This document shows, piece after piece, positions 28,996 through 34,044 of a DNA stretch of 34,044 bases. Position 1 is the first letter of the stretch. Each line of letters opens with the position of its first letter. The notes under the pieces were generated by a model. It did not search any database. It saw nothing but the letters and a program-made list of their open reading frames with translations, and was not told the origin of the DNA. Both the position numbers and the translations under genes were made by a program. Source of the stretch: Ophiothrix spiculata (taxonomy: Eukaryota; Echinodermata; Ophiuroidea; Amphilepidida; Ophiotrichidae); NCBI GenBank assembly GCA_000969725.1, contig JXSR01S005412.1, one strand, 5' to 3'.

Positions 28996-30123
28996 CAGTG
29001 TTTCCGCTAAGGTCGTATGGCAATGGCGCAGCAAGCACAAAAATCGGTGCAGAGCGTAACCGTAAGAAAAACAAAATTGGGGTTAATATTTTATGACCAT
29101 GCTCCAATCAATTTATTTCATAGTGTCATGGTGTCTCTCAGATTGAATTTCGTATTTGATATAAATGAATAAAGTGAAAAATGAACCTCAAGGCTACAGT
29201 CCCTAAATTGTCTCGCTCGGCTGAACGTCATTTTTACTGCAAGTTTTTACCTACTAGCGCATATCAGAATATCACGATTTTTGGCGTACATATGTAATAC
29301 AGTCTCTATTTGATACATGCATCTTAACTAGTGATTTCACGTCCATTATTAAGGTCAAAATGACGTCAATAGACTACTTCGAACAGTTGACCAATCCCTG
29401 CCATAATACATGGTTCGAGTCCCTGCAAATGCAGTGGAAACTATTTATCTTTTCACGATTAAAAAATAGTTAGGATTCACATTTTCCTGAGCAGATGGAG
29501 GTCATTTACCCTTAAAACCTGCACTTATTGCGATAATTACCAAGTAATCGATTTTGTGAAATTATATTAAAAATTTGTCACTGTTCTTACATACCGCCAC
29601 AAGAGGTATTTTTGACAAAATGACTTAAGCTTGAATTCTGAATCTAATTTATAAAACATGTTCTTTTTCCAGAGGAGAGCGATGAAGGCTGAAAATAATA
29701 TTATGTTGTCATATAATCAGGAACAGTAGAAGTTTGAAAGCTCTAAGATATAGAGCTGTTCAAATTTACAGTTTGTTCATGTTTTTCTACTAAGTACTAA
29801 ATAAGTACTGAATACTAAATATATTTGGTACAACTATTTTTTAACATACAAAATCAAAGCCTCATTGTAAAATTTATTATTTTTCATAAAAAAGAACTTA
29901 CTAAATCATTTAATGTTGAAGTTTAGGTCATCTAAAATAGTTCATTCGCGAGCCAGTCAAGAGCACTCTTACATTCTCTGAAAACACTTTACCCCCGCCA
30001 AAGCCCCTGGACCCCATCGGGGCACTTAGGCGGGCCCCTGGACCTCCCCCCCCCCCTGCCCGCACCAATAGTTACTTGCCACCCGAAATTGGCGCAACTG
30101 AAAAATCCTTAACGGAAACACTG
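28996..30123. mobile_element. hAT-like element, 1128 bp, inserted in a TATG tail
   Basis: CAGTGTTTCCGCTAAGG at 28996 is inverted as CCTTAACGGAAACACTG ending 30123, one mismatch in 17. TATGTATG flanks both sides (28988-28995 and 30124-30131). This fits an 8-bp hAT duplication, though the site is itself a TATG repeat. No transposase frame was recognised in the interior; C-rich tracts lie near 29990-30060. Non-autonomous. Confidence 0.8.
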
Positions 30124-30131
30124 TATGTATG

Positions 30132-30543
30132 TATTTATGTATATAAGACTCAAACATGCTCAAAGCCGGTGTATTTTATTATATCAGTGTAGAACAGAGG
30201 GTTTACAATAAGATTGGTCTTGATAGGAATTTCCATATTTACCTTTGCAAGTGGTACAAGGTTTCAAAGTCAACAAGAAAAACAATATCCTGCCCAGTGC
30301 AATTCCAATTTTGACCATTATCATGCTCGGAAGTGTCTCAAGTATGGCAAAATATTAGATCCAAAACAGGATATTGATAAAATCAGGTTCGCTATGAGGT
30401 TTAAAGTATTGCAACTCATGCCTCGACCAGTACACAATAACACATGCGATAAATTGATCAAATTTTATTCCAAATGTGATACAAGGCTTTGAAGATACTT
30501 TATGAAAAAACATATATATACACCTATTTTTCTCCTTTTTCAG
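30132..30543. other. Rest of intron 14, no gene recognised
   Basis: The remaining TATG/TATT tail of the retrotransposon runs to about 30150. The open frame at 30214-30492 has no motif I recognise and ends just before the exon 15 pyrimidine tract; I do not support it as a gene. Confidence 0.55.
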
Positions 30544-30699
30544 TCTCAAGTTGACGTAGTGTCACCAATAGTTGTATTCAGATATGATAACACAAAAGAT
30601 GGACCCGGTTTAGAGAAAGCCCCGTATGCTAGCGAATCTGACGACGCTGAGCAGCAGCCAACCACACCCAGACCTCTACTTAATGGTTTCAACTCATGG
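30544..30699 (+). CDS. PDXDC1: PDXDC1 exon 15
   Basis: The acceptor CTCCTTTTTCAG precedes 30544 and the donor GTACGTAC begins at 30700; phase 0 in and out. It encodes SQVDVVSPIVVFRYDN, then an acidic, Gln- and Pro-rich linker with ESDDAEQQPTTPRP, and NGFNSW at the end. SPIVVFR and NGFNSW match SSPVVVFRF and CDALNRW in human (recalled). The linker is poorly conserved, as expected for a loop in the small C-terminal domain of the fold. Confidence 0.93.
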
Positions 30700-31671
30700 G
30701 TACGTACCAGCAATTTGGATTGCATCGATTCCACCAACAAATTATTGGGCCCTGAATTTGCGACAACATGAATATGTGACTGTACTCCACTCAGCTCCTG
30801 GAGAAGCATAATTTTTTACTTTAAGAATCAGGGCAAAATGCATGTTAAAGTTGTATCCTGACAAGATTGAGATTTTTACAAATAATGTCCCTACCTTTCT
30901 TAACCTCCTCAGAAAACTATATTGTCTAATATTGGAAATGTGCATTAAATGAAAACCGCACACAGTTTTTCCAGCTTTACATATTCTTACATGTCATGTT
31001 TCAAAAAAAATTGTTACATTCTATTTGAAGCTACAATGTAACAAAATTGACCAGGGACTGTCTGTACTGGAGGTTTGTGGTGGAGACTCGCATATTAAAA
31101 CTAGCGTAAGTTCTTTAAACTCAAGTTTGGCATACAGTGCACCATGAGTAATACCCTGGTCACTTGACCTTGCTGTGAGGTTATGATGTGTTTACAGCGT
31201 CATACGGTGTCTGTACGGAGACTGGATGGTGTCCGTAAACCGTAGACACACCAAAAGCATGCCACAAGAAATTAACTTGTAGTTAAAACAACATTGTCTT
31301 CAGTTATGGTCCAATAACAACCGGAGAACGACCGGGCAATGCAAGCATTCATCGATGTCATACCAGCGTTGTGGCATTGTGGCTTCCTTCCAATTTCAAG
31401 ACACAGGTCGGCGACAGGTGGTTATCAGACCATAGCATAATTGATCTCAGAATCATTACTTTTCAAGTTGCCATTTGATTTTACATGAAAGTAATTGCAT
31501 GCATTTAAAAAAGAAAGTAAAATAAAAGCTTCATCAGAGGCACCATCATTTTCTTCTCTCAATTAGTAACAACATATCTATTAATTCAGTTATTTTCCAT
31601 GTGAGACAAAGTAGAGGAAGAAGAAAAAAATGTTCCAAGTGGCCAGTGGCATACCTGTCTTAACAGAACCC
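30700..31671. other. Intron 15, first part, no gene recognised
   Basis: AT-rich, without convincing inverted repeats or coding segments. Overlapping short frames around 30546-30963 are shadows of exon 15 or random. Confidence 0.5.
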
Positions 31672-31672
31672 T

Positions 31673-31929
31673 GTGGTCGATTTCACTAAACAATTGCAAT
31701 GCATCGTAGCTGTGATGCGTTCAGTGCACAGCTAGATTGTATCTCACAGAGTGTAAAAACCCGTAGCAAGCATGCGATGCATCGCAAGGTATATGAATAT
31801 TGCACAGAGAATATTCCAACACATCGCAATGTTGCGGTGAGTCAAAAGGTGATTGTAAATTAGCTATGAGTTAATGATGCATTTAGTGTTAAATTGGGTT
31901 AACGATGCATTTTAATGTTAATGAAATGT
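31673..31929. mobile_element. Palindromic MITE with ATGCATCG words, copy 2
   Basis: TGGTCGATTTCACTAAAC at the left is inverted loosely as TTAATGTTAATGAAATGTG at the right. Internally GCATCGTAGC, GCGATGCATCGC and AACGATGCATTTTAA repeat. It is diverged from copy 1 at 5668-5919. It ends about 85 bp from exon 16. Confidence 0.65.
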
Positions 31930-32013
31930 GTATTCTTTTTACATCATGGGCAAAGGCTGTTGTATGTTCTTTAACCAGTATGAATATTTTTGTATTTGTT
32001 GTTCATGTTGCAG

Positions 32014-32119
32014 CTTGGTGCTGAATTAAATCGACAGAATCCTAATGTTGACATTGAGATAGTTGACCTTGAAGCTGATGGTGTGTGCTTAAGATTCAGT
32101 CCAATGCAGAGTGCTCCAT
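32014..32119 (+). CDS. PDXDC1: PDXDC1 exon 16, last exon in window
   Basis: The acceptor TTGTTCATGTTGCAG precedes 32014 and the donor GTAAGTGC begins at 32120; phase 0 in, phase 1 out. It encodes LGAELNRQNPNVDIEIVDLE then ADGVCLRFSPMQSAP. LG..L, DLEA.G.CLRFSP matches human PDXDC1 (recalled). The rest of the gene, about a third by comparison with the usual length near 790 residues, is not in the window. Confidence 0.95.
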
Positions 32120-32283
32120 GTAAGTGCAACAAGTTGAGTCTCAGATTTTCCTGGCGATAACATTTCAGTGTTTTGCCTTTATTTTTCATGAATGAGGGTT
32201 AGATTTAAGGGTAAGGTAAAAAGGCTAGATGCAGAGTTTGTGATAAGTTTAGGGTTGACAGTAAGGTTAGCAATGGTTAGCAT

Positions 32284-32888
32284 TAAGGACGATTGCGGTG
32301 ATAAGTTCCTACCTGTAGATTTTGTTTATTTTTTGTCAGTTAATAGATAAGAGTCTAAACTTCAAAATTCAGCAATAAAAAGTGGGTGTCACCAATCATC
32401 TGTTGTTATAAAACCAAATTTCGACATTCCCGGCGATGAAAATTGTTTTTTAGATTTTACCCCATGTAAATTCATCTCTAGCTATCTTTTGAAAAAAGTC
32501 GGTGACCCCAAATTTTTTTTTCTTGATTTGACATTCACTTGACATTCAGAATTGACCAGCAAAAAAATAAAAAAATTCTACAGGTAGCAAATATTTGAAA
32601 TATCAACATTTTGTGGTATAGGAAATCACACGTAAAAAGTTTCATCACTGAAGACCCGTTGGCTCGGGAGCACTTGTAGCTACTCATTACTATTTCGCGC
32701 AATTTTTGGCGCTTACCGGGAAGACAATGCGTAAAAAACTAGTGCGCGCGTTGCGTTTTGCGTATTAAGTGCAAGTCTTACGCTTAGATACCACGCGCTC
32801 GTTTTGTCAAAATCTTCCTGCCACTGACAAGTGATTCTGTAACGCTGCCATCTGTTGGTGAAAATTAACACCGTGATTGTCTTTAAGG
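32284..32888. mobile_element. Candidate TIR element in intron 16
   Basis: TTAAGGACGATTGCGGTG near 32284 is inverted as CACCGTGATTGTCTTTAA ending 32888. The words CTACCTGTAGATTTTG and TTCTACAGGTAGCAAA pair internally. The interior at 32690-32760 is GC-richer. No duplication was read. Confidence 0.6.
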
Positions 32889-33064
32889 CTAGGGTTATTT
32901 TTTAGGCATTAGGAAATAAAATCCAGATTTTTCGGTACCATGTTGTAGTGTTAATTTGTTACCTTTAACCCTTTCCAGTCTGACCAGTTTTTCCACCCCA
33001 GGCTTAAGGCATTTTACCTTTTCAGCAGAAGGGGGAAGGATTTCACCTTTATTTTTTTAGATAT

Positions 33065-33436
33065 TTATAAATTTATCAATATATTGCCTGGGATAGTGTT
33101 TTTGAAGGTAAGAGGCAGTGAGGGTAGTTTAACATCAGTTTTATTTAGGGCATCTGGGGGACGTCCTACGCCTAAGCTGACAGTAATTTAGGGCGTCCCC
33201 CAGGAAAAGGAAAAGGTTAATGGCCGAGTTGCAATGTTGTTAAAAGCTCTCTATAAATGTATCAATACATTGTCTGGGATAGTGTTTTTGAAGGTAAGAG
33301 GCAGTGAGGGTAGTTTAACATCAGTTTTATTTAGGACATCTGGGGGACGTCCTACGCCTAAGCTGACAGCAATTTAGGGCATCCCCCAGAAAAAGGAAAA
33401 GGTTAATGGCTGAGTTGCAATGTTGTTGAAAGCTCT
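33065..33436. repeat. Tandem duplication, two 186-bp units
   Basis: The second unit starts near 33251. Both run from ATAAATKTATCAATA through GGGATAGTGTTTTTGAAGGT and GGGGGACGTCCTACGCC to GAGTTGCAATGTTGTT. They differ at only a few bases, including GGGCGTCCCCC and GGGCATCCCCC. Each unit contains an inverted pair around CTGGGGGACG / CGTCCCCCAG, partly lost in unit 2. Confidence 0.88.
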
Positions 33437-33854
33437 TGTATTGGATGAAGTATACTAGAGGAATGCTCACACTACGCACTCCTCCTTGCTGCAAAATGAT
33501 CAGGGCCTATTAATTTCATTTTACTTAAAAGCATTGCTCATACATTTGATGTTTTTATTTTATTTGCCTTTATCCTTTATAATATGATGTCATAATTATC
33601 GTGTCATCCTCATTATTCCGTTTCTGCTGTTCGTGTTCAGTATGATCTTCCCGCAGGCATGAAGGAATTTACACTTTTACCCACTGACACTTCCTCATGA
33701 TATACCGGAGCGGGTTATGTTGACTATAGGCATAACAATAATTTATTGGACAGTGTAAACAAAAATCCAGACTGCAGGGCTAAGTATTTGTAAATACAAC
33801 CCCTACTATGAATTTTTGTCTCGCCTGAAATTTTTTTAGAAGAGATATACCATT

Positions 33855-34044
33855 CCTTAAAACTGTCCGCCGTCCGCCGTCTGCCGTCCGCCGTCCACAT
33901 TTCTTGTCCGGAGCAAATCTCGGAAACCGTATGCCCTATATTGATGATATTTGGTGAGTGGGTAGGGTTGGAGCTGAACTGGTGCTGCGTACAATTTGAA
34001 CGCAAACTATGCATATAAAGTACCTAATTTGCATAATTTATGCG
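33855..34044. repeat. CCGTCCG-type minisatellite and flanking repeat
   Basis: GTCCGCCGTCCGCCGTCTGC and further GTCCGCC units are followed by TTGTCCGGAGCAAATCTCGG and AACCGTATGCCCTATATTG. The pattern resembles a dispersed family I associate with marine invertebrate genomes. It runs off the window edge. Confidence 0.55.

Larger units (their letters stand above)
2298..32119 (+). other. PDXDC1: PDXDC1 orthologue, gene model of exons 1-16, 3' end outside window
   Basis: Sixteen exons keep a continuous reading frame of about 1561 nt (about 520 codons, counting exon 8 once). The blocks follow the vertebrate PDXDC1 order: the PSLKEM-like N-terminus, LRKLTTRI, SDTTLW, ARPGLGQ-like, VPCNTVFGSQH, VANAGT..GHTD, WLGLP, LPLWLSLQ, SPIVVFR and CLRFSP. 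The family belongs to the group II PLP-dependent decarboxylase fold (DDC/GAD-like), but its enzymatic role is poorly defined. The Lys that normally binds PLP is absent here. The last exon ends in phase 1, so the gene continues beyond 34044. Introns run from about 0.5 to 3.9 kb and are packed with MITEs. No promoter was identified. Family assignment is firm; exon 1 and exon 14 are the least certain parts. Confidence 0.93.

Noticed and set aside
29405-29425. GGTTCGAGTCC B-box-like word
   Set aside because: No convincing A box at the right distance and no cloverleaf; treated as chance or a degraded SINE.
33724-34014. 96-codon minus-strand frame at the window end
   Set aside because: Its residues repeat the CCGTCCG minisatellite and lack any known domain.

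Overview
This is a eukaryotic, AT-rich, intron-dominated window. It holds most of the 5' two-thirds of one protein-coding gene on the + strand, an orthologue of PDXDC1 (pyridoxal-dependent decarboxylase domain-containing protein 1). I read 16 exons between 2298 and 32119. Each is bounded by AG/GT splice sites, the reading phases agree from exon to exon, and most translations match the vertebrate protein block by block, as I recall it. The model encodes about 520 residues: the N-terminal region and nearly all of the PLP-decarboxylase-like fold. The C-terminal third of the gene should lie beyond 34044. I see no second convincing gene, no intact tRNA or rRNA, and no CRISPR or operon structure. 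Organism: introns of 0.5-3.9 kb, very dense short non-autonomous DNA transposons, CR1/L2-like retrotransposon ends, a tRNA-derived SINE and a scaffold gap suggest a draft genome of a marine invertebrate, possibly an echinoderm or hemichordate. The species is not determined. Layout: 1-2297 is upstream DNA with a TA-flanked MITE and a Harbinger-like MITE. 2298-15088 carries exons 1-7, separated by introns full of inverted-repeat elements. 15725-17164 carries exon 8 followed by a tandem array of partial exon-8 copies with a 169-bp unit; the array is interrupted by a gap of Ns and by a 237-bp MITE inside one copy. 19611-32119 carries exons 9-16, and 32120-34044 is the start of intron 16. What stands out: (1) the exon-8 tandem array, whose copies cannot be joined in frame to one another; (2) Val in place of the Schiff-base Lys of group II decarboxylases (NPGVW instead of NPHKW), with Glu in place of the PLP-pairing Asp, which predicts a PLP-fold protein without standard chemistry; (3) an extra 27-codon exon 14; (4) many elements whose termini and target duplications can be read directly, including three Harbinger-like MITEs (GGCC ends, TTA duplications), hAT-like elements with 6-8 bp duplications, a hAT-like insertion inside the TATG tail of a retrotransposon, and several long foldbacks. 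I found no convincing new biological system; the exon-8 array is the most unusual feature.
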